Source of the DNA: Quercus robur | Taxonomy: Eukaryota > Streptophyta > Magnoliopsida > Fagales > Fagaceae | Direction of reading: 5' to 3' | DNA: 64,000 nucleotides | Assembly (NCBI RefSeq): GCF_932294415.1 | Contig: NC_065535.1 | Coordinates: forward strand, 11,626,282-11,690,281 | Shown: positions 48,363 through 61,760 of the stretch, piece by piece | Numbering within the stretch: the stretch's first letter is position 1 | Layout of the letters: the number at the start of each line of letters is the position of its first letter | Notes under the pieces: model-generated | The model's input: the letters and a program-made list of their open reading frames with translations, nothing else | Told to the model about the DNA's origin: nothing | Database searches by the model: none | Made by a program: the position numbers and the translations under genes

Positions 48363-51300
48363 ATGCTGAAGTTCCTATCAAGAGTTCGGATCGAGTTCAA
48401 TGCCTTGGACCCACGCACAGCCTCGTGCATGGAATTCTTGGCACAGTGCAACGCTCCCAAGGCCAAAGAGTCCAACCCTGCTTGCCAAATCCAAGTCAAA
48501 CGCAGAACCGACGACCACCCTCCTCAAATCACCGTCACTTTCGTCAACGGAGTCGAAGAGGTTTACGACGCCACATCCACACCGGCCCAGACCATAAGGA
48601 CTATGATTCTCGATAAGGGTCAGTCCCTCGAGACCGAGCAAATGTTCCGTGAAGCTGGTGAGACTTGGCCTGTTTTTATCCCCGAAGAGGAGCTCCGCCA
48701 GCACGCGCCTGGCACCAAGGTGCGTAATTGTGTTTTCCGATTAATGGGTTGTGTTTCGTTTCTGGGTTTTTGATGTGGGTTTTGGTTGAGGCATTTCGTC
48801 GAATACTTGGTGTGCGTTACTTTTATTTGTTAAATAATCGCAAACCCGTATCTGTTTGTGTGTGGTAGACTAAAATACATTTAGCTCAAAGTGATTACGA
48901 AGTCGTAAGTTTCATCATTCTAATAAGAAGGTAATAAAAATGCGTGCTATTACCTGATCCCAAATGGTTTGGAAAGTACAGCTTACAGAAACTGTAGACA
49001 CATTTATATTATATATCATGTTGAATTAGTATTATTGATCACTTGTTTCCATAGGAATGACTGATCAATTTTGCATGAACTGGTCCTGTCTGACCTGAGT
49101 ATCTGTTATAATTTTATGAGAAGCCGTTGCTTGAGTATTAGGATGTATTGGCATATCAGTTGAGTAGTGATAAATGTGGAGGTACCAAAATCTTAGTTGT
49201 TCTAATAACCATAAGATCTCTAGGATTTTTCAAACTCACTTTCTGAACTCCCCACTAATTGAGCTACTACAGGTATATACAAAACATTAGTCAAAAGATA
49301 AAACGAATCAAATCTATATGCAGGCTAGTTTTCTAAAAAACTATAATAACGGAAATATACTCTATGTCCCTGAAATAAATTGTGCAAGTTTGAATGAGAA
49401 GCTCGCAGATTTTTATGTAATAGAGGTCCTTTTTTTTGTTCTTTTTGATGTATTCTCCTTGTACGCAAAATCATTTTCTTTCTTTTTCTAGATAGCCAAA
49501 AGTAGGCAATATAGAGAATTGTGAAAGTGTGCGACTAAGCTGATGAAATAAGGCAAGGATCATAAGGTTCTACCCACAGTGGCGGATGATCAGAATAGAA
49601 AATTGTAGGATAATTGAAGTTGAAAAATGATTAAACATATAATAAGAAAGTGGAAAACTTGGCAGAATATTTAGAATAGAAAAAAGCAACTGAAATGTGT
49701 GTGGATTGTGGTATAGATCAAACAGCCATAAGAAACCAAAAACCCAGTAAACCTAAGCATATAAGCAAAATGTAATGCTTAGCACATTACAACACTTTTG
49801 GAATATCCATCCACTTTTAAGATTAATCTCCATCATCTTTAACACTTCCTCAGCTTGCCAAGTACAGCAATGTTCTAATGGATACTAAGAAGTAAGAACA
49901 TTTAATTATGACATACTTGTTGCTATCCCTATTTAGTGCCATCTTATGACTTAAATCCTATAACCACATGGTCTATATATTATGAAGTAAATTATACTTA
50001 TGATGTCAAAAGAACTTCTAGATTGAGTAAAATAGAGCATATATCAGGGATAGTTAGGTTCTTTTAGCGTCAAATCATTTCCTTATAATAGAATAAATCA
50101 AAAGAACAGCTTGAATATCATTTCATTTGTTTTTATTAATTTTCTAATTCAATCACAATAATAATTCCAACTATTTCTTCATTTACTTTTTCCTAGTCCA
50201 ATCTTGTTATTAACCTAATGTAGAAGCAGAATCCTCCTAAGTAGTTCATTGAAGAAAATGTCCTATCTAAAAATAACATAAAAAGACCACTGTTTAAACA
50301 AAAAAATAAAATAAAAATGGCACTCGCTAATCGTACACTGCTTTGCTGAATTTGGGTAGCAGTGTAGAACCCAATCTCTGGCCTACGCATATTAATGACT
50401 TCTGCATCTTAGAACAACCTTATGCAGCATATTATAGTATGAAGAGCAAGCATGATTTTTATGCAACACCAAGCCATGGGCCATGGACCTTCTTAACCAT
50501 GCTTTTTGTTCATGGACCTACAAGAGAAGAATTATTGGTTTATACATACAAACTAAAATATCATTGGCTGCATATGTCATTTTCAAAGTATCAGATACCT
50601 ATTGCTTGATTGGTAGAATTGTGCCACATTAAAACACCACTAAGTTGCAACAAAGTACAATAAAAAAGGTGATTTATTAGTTTCATCAAGATAAGGTTTT
50701 GTCAGTAAAGAGAGCTAGTAATTGTTTTATGCTTGGTTTACCATTAATTCTATAGGCTGTGTTGAGATGCTTGCTTAATTTTTAGTTTTATACTTTATGG
50801 TTTTTTATGAAGAGGATGATCTTAAATGGCCAGGGACTTCCTGGCATCTCTAAATGGGATTTCTATCTTTTTATTTATTTTTTCACTGATATCAAAACTT
50901 CCTTAGGAATTCGAACCTTATATTTCCCTTTATCTCTTGATTGCCCATTATTTCCTTATACCGTCCAATAGCAATAAAGAATATAAGGGATTGATCAAAC
51001 ATTGATGTTCAAAAGTTCCAATTGATCTTTAAAATAAAATTTCTTGGCGGTTGTACAATGGCCAGGGACTGATGCCTGCTTTTACATGGAAAAAACAAAT
51101 AATTTTCTCTTAGTAGGGAAAATTTGCGTATTAATTTGTTTAACTAAACCTCTAAATACCCATGGGTGACATTTGTTTCCTTTACATCATTCAGTAATTC
51201 AGTAATTTACTATTGGATCAATCAAACTATAGAATTGAAGACTTTTAATTAATCTGCTGATAATCTTTCTAGGCAGATGTAACTAATACTAAGATTGATT

Positions 51301-52628
51301 CATATCAGAATAATCTTTCAAAGTCTGTTATTGTTACTAAGATAACAGAAAAGTATAAGTTTCTTTCATCTAATGGTATGTGATATACCATTCAGTTTGG
51401 CTCAGGCATTTTTTCAAATGATGGGTTGGACTCTCTTCACATGCAATGCCCTGAAAGTCTTAGCTAAATGTCATCCCTCCTTAAATCGTGGCTGAAAAAA
51501 CCACCTAAAGTATTTAACATGTGGTGGGGTGTGTACCGCGTCAATCCTCTTAAGTAGAACTCTAGCATTTTGAGGATGTATTGTGGCTCTCATGAACCAT
51601 GCCTTAACTAGGGTTTTGGACATGCAACTCCCAAATTGCAGAACATAATTATAATTGACATTAAATTCAAACACAACTTTCTGTTTTTCCAACTCCTTCC
51701 TTCCTCTTTAACCTAGATAGAAGTTTACCCAGGATACAGGCAGGAAAAGACATGCAATCAGCTAAACCTCTCACCTAATGCAATATTTAAAAAGCACAGC
51801 ACCAACTATTTGTAGGATACTTAGATTTGATTGACATCACAGACATGTGAGGACATGATGATCATCAGCAACAGTTTCGGACATTTTCCAGAAGAATCCA
51901 TATGCAGAGCAATGAGGGTATTATTCATTTTTGACATAACAACCCATACATGGTTGTTATTCTCCTAATCCATTTTACTAGCTGTTGTCCTCTTGCATGC
52001 AAATGAACACTGCATATAAAAACATACATGTTTGTCAAACTAAATTAAAAAAGATACACATATCTAACCAAGTCCTCACATCAAATGATTGCAATCTTTT
52101 TATTTATCATATCTTCTGATGATTGTAGAAATTATTTAATCCTCTACAAGATCCTTTGATGATTATAGAAATTATGTAATCCTCTACAAGTTGCTATTAG
52201 AATCTTTTGTGGATGTTAGGAATTAGAATCACCATTAACTGAAGGCTATGGGCTGTGTTGGATGCTTATTGAATGGCAAAACCATAATCCCATGAATAAG
52301 CAGAAAATGCATACTACTATGTTGGAGATATCATGGTCTATATGCTGCTTTGTTGTGTGGTTATGTGAATTCTGATTGGTGGTTCTGTGGCCTCTTGCAT
52401 CTGCAGCACATGTATAGCTTTAGATAGCATAGGGTAGACCTTTGTTTCTCTTGTTGCTGTGTGCATGTTGTGTTTGTGGGTAAGTGAGAATTCTCATTTG
52501 GTAATTCATGAGACTGGATGCTGTTTCTGCTCATGGCTTGCAAGAACATTAATGATTAGTTATATGTTCTAATGCTACAAATGTCCCCTTTCTTTCAGCC
52601 GAGGAAAGCAGAAGAGAAGAAGCAATAA
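48363..52628 (+). CDS. Mitochondrial large ribosomal subunit protein mL53
   Basis: Two exons, 48363-48719 and 52599-52628, join in frame to 128 residues, starting MLKFLSRVRIEFNALDPRTA and ending PRKAEEKKQ. The compact N-terminal part (RVRIEFNALDP, then CQIQVKRRTDD and ITVTFVNGVEE) fits the thioredoxin-like MRP-L53/yeast Mrpl44 family, a component of the mitochondrial large ribosomal subunit. Plant databases sometimes label this protein L27-like. The first Met begins a short basic, hydrophobic start that may serve for mitochondrial import. The 3.9-kb intron separates only the last nine residues. The tRNA-Phe gene lies 200 bp upstream on the other strand. Confidence 0.85.
48720..52598 (+). other. 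mL53 intron
   Basis: GT-AG intron of 3.9 kb before a 30-nt last exon. AT-rich; no gene recognised inside. It holds a two-unit tandem repeat around 52110-52192 (GATGAT(T)(G/A)TAGAAATTAT and AATCCTCTACAAG blocks). Confidence 0.7.
52110..52192. repeat. Two-unit tandem repeat (about 43 bp)
   Basis: Two copies of TGATGATTxTAGAAATTAT followed by TAATCCTCTACAAG, head to tail, with few differences. Confidence 0.8.
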
Positions 52629-53650
52629 ATGTATCTTATCTGATATACATATAAGCTTGGGATCATTATGGATGGTGGGTAGTCAGATTTTGCTTCACAG
52701 AACATTTCATTTTTGGAAAGAAAATGCCATGTCAGACATGATGTTGAACTATTCTTTTGGTTTGTGCTGCTAGCATGTTTGTTCTGCTTCACCATGGATG
52801 CATCGGGTGAATCACTGTGATTTAATTGAATCCTCGCTGTATGAGTTGTGGATGTTTGGAAGTCTTTTTGCTCCTTCGATTCATCCTCTTATGGTCATAA
52901 AAGAAAGAGTTGTGTGCATAATTAGGGCACGGTATGGGCACATTAAAAGTTCTTCCTTGAAAAATGCCTATACTAGATAACAAAGAAAAGCTAGTCTGCA
53001 TTTCCCATCCATCAATTTGAATTTATATATTGACACAAGATAGCGAAGGACCAATACTTTTCCTTCGGGATGGCTTGCAATATTAAGCTGGTTCTCCCAA
53101 TCAATGGTTTTTGTAATAAAATTGCTTTTTTAGATATTGTAATGTTTAAAAAAATAAAAAATTATTTAAAGCCTTGATATTGTAATGTTAGTTGCAAGTT
53201 CTTCATTTAAAAAAAAAAAATTGTTGGTTTTAGCCAAAAAAAAAGAAAGAAAAATGCCAGCTTTAACATCTTTGAAAATGTAATCTCTTCCATATATGCT
53301 ACTTTGGCATAGCCTTCCCAAGTATCAACCAAGCAAGGAATTTGCATCTCTTACGGTTGAGTTGAGAGGAAGTTTTTATTTTGACTCCCTAGTCCCTTCT
53401 ACTTTTGCGTAATAGGTAAAATATTTCTTTACAAAAGGGATAAAATTCTAGTACCCCGGCACTATATAGAATAGTACAGTTGTTACTGTATTTTCCCCCC
53501 CTGATTGTTTGGTGGTTGTTCCTGATAGTAGTGAGTGTCTTTGAACGTGTTATATTGTTGTTGGTTTTCAAGGTCTAAATTAATTCTTACGACCCCCTCA
53601 AAAAAAAAAATTCTTATGAATAAGTTTTGTTGCTGGTATCTTTCGAGAAA
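52629..53650. other. mL53 3' UTR and spacer
   Basis: Probable mL53 3' UTR, then AT-rich spacer. No gene seen. Confidence 0.5.
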
Positions 53651-53985
53651 TTATTCACTCTACCTGAGGACCATATCAATAATGTATAGTATTCCTCTTA
53701 CTCAAGAATATTGTGCCATGTGTAATGGTTTGTTGAGTCAAATCCTAATCAGTAACCCAATCATACATTTAAAAAAAAAATTCTTATAATTGCGATGGTG
53801 ACTAGGATTTGACTCAATAAATTGTCACACATGGCACAATTTTATTGAATGGAAAGACCACTAGATATTGTTGATGTGGTCCTTCCAGTAGAGTGAATAA
53901 GTTGTCACTCATAACATAATAATATTGAGTAAGTAGACTATTAGGTATTGCTAACGTGGTGGTTGTCCTAGAAGGGTAAATAATT
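53651..53985. mobile_element. Fold-back MITE with a duplicated right arm
   Basis: TTATTCACTCTAC (53651-53663) is an exact inverted match of GTAGAGTGAATAA (53888-53900), and the arms pair over more than 100 bp, including GTGCCATGTGT and GAGTCAAATCCTA blocks with their complements. A second, diverged copy of the right arm follows directly to about 53985 (TTGTCACTCATAACATAA onward, ending GGTAAATAA). Confidence 0.75.
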
Positions 53986-54014
53986 TCTCAGCGTCTCTCA
54001 TGCCAAAAATATGT

Positions 54015-54015
<1 letters not shown>

Positions 54016-54045
<30 letters not shown>
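54016..54045. repeat. 30-base C run
   Basis: Thirty consecutive C. The number may not be exact in the real genome, as such runs are error-prone in assembly. Confidence 0.9.
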
Positions 54046-54048
<3 letters not shown>

Positions 54049-54704
54049 TCAAATACAAGAAATTTGCATTGGAATTGAATCAGTTGATACAAGTTGATGG
54101 CCATACTGAATAAGAGTCGAAATATCTGCCTTAGACAGATCTTTAAGCCTGAACTGAGACCTACATTTATCACGGCCAATTTGAGTCCTATTTAGAGTAT
54201 GCAATATGAACTACCCTATGCAAATGAGCCCATCTTAATGGCATTTTTTTCTCTCGTAATAAAAGGCTGAAGATGAAATCATGAGTTCAAAAACGGTGTG
54301 AACTTGCCAATATCATCTACCCTCTTTCACAAAGAGTACTACGTGGTTTCTTGGTTGTTATTGTTAGCCATTTCTACTCTGTACCACGGAGCTACCTTGG
54401 TCTTCCAACATGATAAATAATAGCTATTTGTTTCCAAAAATTCTATTTAGCTATACAATGCCAATTGATATAAGCACAATACAGCACGGTTGCAGCGGTA
54501 GACTATGTATCGAGAAGATTGCCATATGTAGAAAAGCTTCAAATTTTTGGTCACTTTTACGCCTCTGTAGTTTTCTTTACAGCAACTTCCCAGCCTAACA
54601 AGACTCTCAAAGAGTCATTTGCATAATTTACACTTTCTAAATACTACTACATCTGAGCAGCAAAAGTATAATATGCATTTGTACTATCTTAAATCTATAC
54701 AGTC

Positions 54705-57700
54705 TTAACGATCTTCTCGCCGAACTGCGTTGGGATCAGAGATCATGTCCATCATCATCTTTTCAGGCGATTCATCCCAACTTCCAAATGTTTTCAAGTC
54801 AACCTGCAAGAGGAGTGAATAAACATAAGATTTATGTCATCTATACCTAAATTTCAAATGCAAAATTCAAAAGCATACAAGATGCCTTAATCTGATCTAG
54901 GCAGATTACCTTTCGTCTTTGCACTGTGAAAAGCTCCTCTCTCTTCTTGTATGAACTCTGCACTTCCTTAGCTGCTTTCCCACCTAATCCCCAAACTTCA
55001 ATTTCCGAAATCAAAGCTTCAACAGGTAGGAACCCCTGAAATACATTAATTGACCATTTGTAAATACATGGTGAAGCTTTGACGGGGGTATAAGATGGTC
55101 TTGCCAATGCATAGATTGCATAGTATTGGAGACCACATTTCTTAATGAATTCCAATGTAACCTTTATAATATGCATGATGGATACTTTTAGTTTTATCTC
55201 ATAAGTCAAGAAAGAAAATATCAGATCAGAAATCAAAACTAATTACATTAAGTAGTCTATTTTCTTGAAACATCAATTCGAGTTGATTTTTTTTTTTGGG
55301 GGGGGGGGGGGGGGGGGAACAGTATTTAAGTCAGACATAGTGTAAATAATGTAAATGACATATGAAAAACTAAAACAATTCTTCATATATATATTATTTT
55401 ATTTTATTATTATTAAAATGTGAGAAATAACAGACAAAACTTGACAATTTTAGATCCAGAGCTTTTTCTGTAATAACTTAAAAACCAGCATTTGAATCCA
55501 TTGATAAATTGGTCTCAAAACTTTCAAACCTTACAATTGTACCTGATCTGGGAAGAGGGAACCAGGTTGGTAAGTTTTGTCAGTGGCATGATGGCGAATA
55601 GTAACTCTAGCAAAATCTTCATCGACAAAGACTCTCTCATTTCCCATAGTTCCTCCAAATGCAATTCCGACAGGCTTATGTTGTCGTTCATATACTTTAC
55701 CAGTAGGATGCAAGTGGCTATACACAAAGTTCTTTTCTTTCCCTGTCAATGATTACATATGTCATTGGACTTGCTCAATTTTTCTAGCTAAATACTAGAA
55801 AGGAAATGGACCTATGTTATATACCAGCAGACGGAAACACATGGAAGACAGGACTTATAGCATATAGACTTCCTGAGCTTCCATAGAACAGATCCTTATT
55901 TTCAAAACCATTCTCTGTAAGTGCACCAATGATCCATTTTTTAACATTGGTGCTACCCCCATGAGCATCTTCTTTACTTGCAGACACCAACATTAGCAAT
56001 GGACCTTTGTATCCTCCAATATTAGACCAGAATCTATTTAAGCCTCTCCCGTGAAGGGATGACCTACAAAGTCATAGAAAATAACGGCTAGTCAAGCAAT
56101 TTTACATATGCATTTGTGTCCAAAAAAGTACGAAGTAAGATATCCTAGTCAACTTAACAATTTTATCATCACCCATTTGAAATGAAGTTCATAAAAGAAA
56201 ACAATAAGATTATTTTCAAACCACATGATGCCTGCATTCCAAACATATAGGTTTCTAAAATAGAATAGACAATTTTCTGTGAAAGTTGTAGCCACAAAAT
56301 GAAGAATGCATGAATATGATATTGAAATATGCATCATCAACAATAAATGTTGTATCCAATGCAAAAGGCTTCCATTATGTGGGGCATCATAAGCAATAAT
56401 GATCGAAATTTAAGAAGCCACTGCTAAAACTCTATTCTAAATTTAAACTTGGTTGTCAGCATAACTAGGCTGGTGGCTGTTTGCTGTTGCCAGCCACATA
56501 TTCCTACGATAAGCAAAAAATAAAAAAGTGAAGTCCTATAAGGATGAAACTAACAAAAAATTTCATGTATCTATCAATTCCAATTTCAATTGGACAGAAC
56601 TCTGCATATTTGACAGAATCTGGAAGCTAAATGGTAGACGACGTATCACCTCAGGCAACAGTCAACTAAAATTTTTAAAAGAAATTTAATTTCTCATATG
56701 GAACATCCACCCGTTTTTAAAGAATCTAATGACCATCAACAGTGTCAAGCAGGAACTAGCACAAGATATAATAGAATAGTTTAATCAATAAAAGATCAAC
56801 GTTTAAGATGACAAACTGATAAAGAAGTTTTCCATCCATTCCATCACCATCGCTTGGAAAGCATAATTGCAAGATCTCTTCACTTATGGCACTTCTCAAT
56901 GTGAGGGAAATTGCCCATGCCCTTCCACAGGTTAAAAGATTAGAATTGCATGACTTCGTTGAGGACATATTTCCTAGTGATGAACTCGAAGATGTCGATT
57001 CATCCTGAAAGAAAAACCATTGGTACAAAGATTCCTTTCAACCAAATGAAATATATATTTTTCCATAATCATCATGCTGAAGAAAGCTTGCTAATATAAT
57101 GAATTTTTCCTTTAAATTTTTTTTGGTAATTGTGTAAACTGCTTGATTGAATTGACGTCTCACAACAAATTAAATATTGGGCAGTATTTATGAAGGTTGA
57201 AGAGGATTATTAAAAAGAATGAAAGTGACAGTCACAATATCATATAATATGTGAAAGCATAAAGCTGTTACCCATTAGTTTAGCTACAAAGTTCACATTG
57301 TTCATGTACATGCATAGTAAGCAAATCATCATATAAGCAATGCTACTGCTGATAGATGCAAGACAATGTGATGATGAAATTTGGATGACATGGAATCATA
57401 AAGTTCAATGATTTTCAGATTCAAAGAAAGCAATTTAATACCTCTGAAATGAGAACGTTTTGAAGTCTTGCATGGACAAATTGTGTAAAGCAATCTGGGA
57501 GGCTCGGCATTGCTTTAAAGGCCCATGTAAGAAACTTTCCCATGGGAAGTTCAACTTCCAAGACTGAGACATCACAATCCCACGCATTCAAGTCACTGGC
57601 AACTTCAGCACATGATGTGACTGCTGATAATACAAGATGACTAACATCCGGGAGACAAAGATTTTCTTTTCCTTTTGCTTTCGAATTTCTCAAAGTTCTA

Positions 57701-59049
57701 TAATCCCACAACATAGTCCAACACATCCAAAGAAGCATAGTAACATCGTTGGCCAAAAGCGAACCGCTTATCTTACAATCAACATCATCAGATTCAAACT
57801 CCATCTTCAAAGGAAGACCTGCTTTTGTCACTGTTGCAGCATACAGTCTGAACAATGTATTAAATGACATTGATGCTGACATTCTTCCACAGCACTTATT
57901 ATAACCTCTCACAAACTCAACCCAATTTAGTCCCCCTTTTTGGGTAACAAGAAAGAGGTCAACGATGGATGAACCCAGATTTTCCAATAACAAAGGAAAT
58001 GAACTGGGCATCTTGGTGGGTGCTTCACATACTGGGCTTTTATAATTTATGTGGAAACATTGCTGTAACACGCAGATTTTATTTGTTAGAACGTAAAATT
58101 TATGTTTGAAATATAAAACAAGTACTAAGTCTCACCTACTAATTAACACACACACATATTAACTAACAAAATGCACATCAGTACTTTGCACTAACCCAAA
58201 TTATCTGCTTGGTTGCTGTGTGAATATATCATTTTGGCATTCATTGTTGATAATTAATTACCATTTGTCCAAAAGCTTAAGATGTTTGAAAATGGAGAAT
58301 TTAATGGAATTTTAAAATGGGATGTAGAGCGGAAACAGAATTCATTTAAACCTTAAGTTGTCAGAAGATGGTAAATTTAATGGGATTTTAACTTCGGAGG
58401 AAGAGTTCAAACCCAGATCATTTGCTCTGATCCCCTGATAAATTATCACTTGTCACAATAACTTAAGCAATTTGCAAACGATAAATTTAATCATTTAACC
58501 ATTATTCTACGATTTGAGTTAATATATATATATATATATATAGAATTGAGTTCAAATTACACCACCAAATAACTTGTTATGAATTCATATTTTAAAAATC
58601 TCATTGTTGGATTACATGTACTGGACGATATTAACATGTATGCCAATTAGATATTATTTACTATTCAATTCATAAACTCATATTTTATGCATTATTTTAA
58701 ACTATAAAAACTTGAATTTAAATAATTAATTGATGACATTACAATTGATCTTTTTTTACAATTTTGAAATTTTGCAAGCATTAAAAATAATAATATATAT
58801 TTATATGATTGAGGCATACGATATGGAAATGAATTGAAAAAATGGGGTTTCTGGTAATTTTAAAAATAAAAAAATTGGGTTATTGAATGGTACCTGGAGA
58901 GCATTGAGAGGAAGTGCATTAGATTGAGGATCTGCAAGCTTGGAAAAAGCTTTCTTCAGCATAGGAAGAGCTCCCGTAGAAGCTGCTATGGATTCCAACT
59001 CTCGTTGTTCACTCGATACCTTCTGCTCAGTCGAACTCGACGCTCCCAT
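54705..59049 (-). CDS. TLDc-domain protein
   Basis: Seven GT-AG exons join in frame: 59049-58894, 58062-57442, 57004-56817, 56063-55825, 55742-55543, 55035-54910 and 54803-54705, giving 542 residues. The start MGASSSTEQK has Gly2 and Ser6, a possible N-myristoylation signal. The middle (residues 53-259, GLNWVEFVRGYNKCCGRMS, then LEVELPMGKF) is the plant-specific part. The TLDc domain covers roughly 270-505: RAWAISLTL, WIIGALTENGFENKDLFYG, IAFGGTMGNERVFVDEDF and IEVWGLGG. It ends MISDPNAVRREDR. TLDc proteins of other eukaryotes protect against oxidative stress or regulate the V-ATPase; the plant role is not firmly known. Annotation elsewhere as 'TLD-domain nucleolar protein' fits At5g06260 (from memory). 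It shares a 304-bp divergent promoter with the subunit e gene. Confidence 0.92.
55298..55317. repeat. 20-base G run in a TLDc intron
   Basis: A T tract followed by 20 consecutive G in the intron between 55543 and 55035. It reads as a C run in the TLDc transcript. Confidence 0.9.
58523..58543. repeat. TA microsatellite
   Basis: About ten TA units in TLDc intron 1. Confidence 0.8.
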
Positions 59050-59353
59050 TTTCGCTCTCCAATTTTCCTTTCTGATCTCCACCGTTTTGGACGATGTCGG
59101 TTGTTCAGTTAATCTTTTTTTCGTGTCAAGTTGGGTTATATAAGTTGGTTTTTTTTGTTGGGTTTGGCATTTCATGGGCCGAACCTGGGTTCTAATTTGG
59201 TTTTCAACCCGACCCGACCCGAAATGTTTTTATAAAACACAAAATAGATTTAAAAACCGAAAGAAAAGAGCAGTCCACAAATCAGGAGGTGTGAGTGATC
59301 TGGATTAGGGTTTAGGCAGTTTGGACAATTGCAACTTCTAGCCATTACCGATC
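59050..59353. promoter_or_regulatory. Divergent promoter with site II and telo-box
   Basis: The start codons of the TLDc gene (-) and subunit e gene (+) are 304 bp apart. The gap holds TGGGCC (59175-59180, site II) and TAGGGTTT (59306-59313, telo-box). This pair is common upstream of plant ribosomal and mitochondrial protein genes. Shared control is inferred. Confidence 0.6.
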
Positions 59354-61709
59354 ATGACTCCACCTCCAGGCCCTTATTCTGGCGCTAGCACTCTCGCCCT
59401 GGTACCTACTTCTTTATCAATTTCTCTGTTCAATTTCACTGACCTTTTTTTTTTTTTTTTAATAAAAAAAAAAAATTTTAATTTCGATATTCAAAGTGTG
59501 ATTTCTTTTGTGTTTGTAGGTGGCGCGTGCTTCTGCTTTCACTTTTGGTGTTGTTTATGGAGGCATCAAGCTTAAGGTTCTCAAGGTACTTACTTGTCCA
59601 CTCTTTCTACCTTAGATCCACTTCTTAATTATTTATTTCATTTTTTTTTTCTTTGGATGAATATTTATTTTATTGCTAATTGTTGCAAATGTGTAAATGG
59701 TTTTAATTCCTTTGCTCTTCTTGGATTATTCCATTGAAAGACAAAAAGTATACCAAGTATGATTGTAATTTAAGATTTCTTCACAACAAATCACATTTCA
59801 GAACACATCAAAGCTGTACCCGTCTACGTATCCGTTCATTATAGAGATTGCAATAAAATGCTGCTCGAAGAATATCTACTTTGTTTCGTATTATTGAATG
59901 TGTGATTATTTGCGGACCATAACTCGAGCCACATTACTATGTGAAGGAACAATTAGACCTTTGTTTCTAAGTTTGGAATGATGTCTTCTTTTTAATGAAA
60001 TTTAATCTTACTTATCAAAAAATATTCTTTTAGATAACTTTAGTCAGCTAGGATATGCCTTGCCGAAGTTAGGTTGCTTTATGTTGGAAAGATTCATTTT
60101 TATTTAAAAATTATCTTAAGAAAAATTAAAGCTTTGGTGAATTAAAGAAAATTAGGAAGCAAGGTTATTTTGAAGTCTCTTGGGGAGCTCGATTTGCTTT
60201 TTATGAGCTATAGATATAGATTGTTTTGTCTTTAGAGCATAAGAATCTGTATATTGATGCCTGTAGTAATTTACTATAAATTTTTTCATAAAGGGGGAAC
60301 TGCCTTAGGCAAGCATCCTTACAAGCTGTATTACTCACTAAATTAAGGGTCAAGATGGTCATGCCTATTATGTATCATAAACTCTTAGAGCGCTCGTTAT
60401 TTGTTAACTATGTACTGATATATTATATAATACAGATATGTTGATATGTCTAATTTTGATATTCTCAGATTCAATAGGTTGGTTTGTGTGTGTTAGGTTA
60501 AAGGATGAATAGCAATGATAAAATTGATTTGGGAGTTATTTAAAGTGGAAGAAAACATGATCATCAATGAGCTCTAGCTCAAATGGGACTTCCTCCTACT
60601 TTAATAAAGGGATAGAGGGTAAGTTTGTGTGGCCAAGACCTACAGGGTGTGTGTGTTACTTTTCTTAAATTAAAATTTTTCCCCCTGAATTGTGTGTGTA
60701 ACTTACCAAAAATAAAACAAAAGAGCACATCCACCATTATCCATATTGGATATTCATAGAAATTTAGAATTTTTCAAGTTTCTAACTTTCTAAGACACTA
60801 TATCTTGAATTTTACATTTAAAACCTTTTTTTCTTAAGAAGTATCCTTGTCGTATCCATGAAAAAAAAATCTTATTGATTCCAACATATGTGATACAAAT
60901 ACATATTGGGGGTGTTTGGTTCGCTTGATGCTACACCAAGTGCAATGTTACATTATTGTAATCCTAGATTCATGTAATGTGATTAATGGAATCCAACATT
61001 ACAATGTTTGGCTGGTTAATTACATTACCAATGTACTGTTAGAATGCCATTACAATTTTACAATGAATTTCCAGAATTGTCCATTTAAATAATTAAATAA
61101 CATTCTTTTAAATAAAAATTCATAAAATATTTGAACAAAATTTTCCTTCACTTTCTCATTAACCAAACAACTCAAATTTACAATATATTTATATCACAAT
61201 TTTTTTTTTTTTCAGTTCTACTTTCTTGGACTTTCTCACCAACCAAACGATCAAACTCCACCATATCACAACCACGCAGAAAATAAAGATTTTCTAGAAG
61301 AAAAACTCCATACAAACAACTCAAAAATTTTAAAAAAAACAAACAAACAAATTTCTTCCACAATTTCTCTTTTCTCGGACTTTCTCACCAACCAAACAAC
61401 ATATCAAGATTTTCAAGAAGAAAAACTCCACACGAAATCAAGCCAGGAATAAATCCTTCAATGGAACAAGCCTCTCTCTCCTCAAACCCTAGCTTCTTCA
61501 GGTCCCACATCGTCAACCCTAGGAAGATCGGTGTGTTTGGTTCAGGGACTATTAACCCCACTGATTTCGGCTTCAAACCCCATAGAAAATCAGAGATGAC
61601 AATGTAGTCTTCGTCTTCATCAACGCTGCCTCCTCCAGTGAAGTCTCCATCTTCATCTTCATCGGCTAGAACTTGATCCAAAGAGAGAGAGAGACAGAAA
61701 TTGATTTGA

Positions 61710-61760
<51 letters not shown>

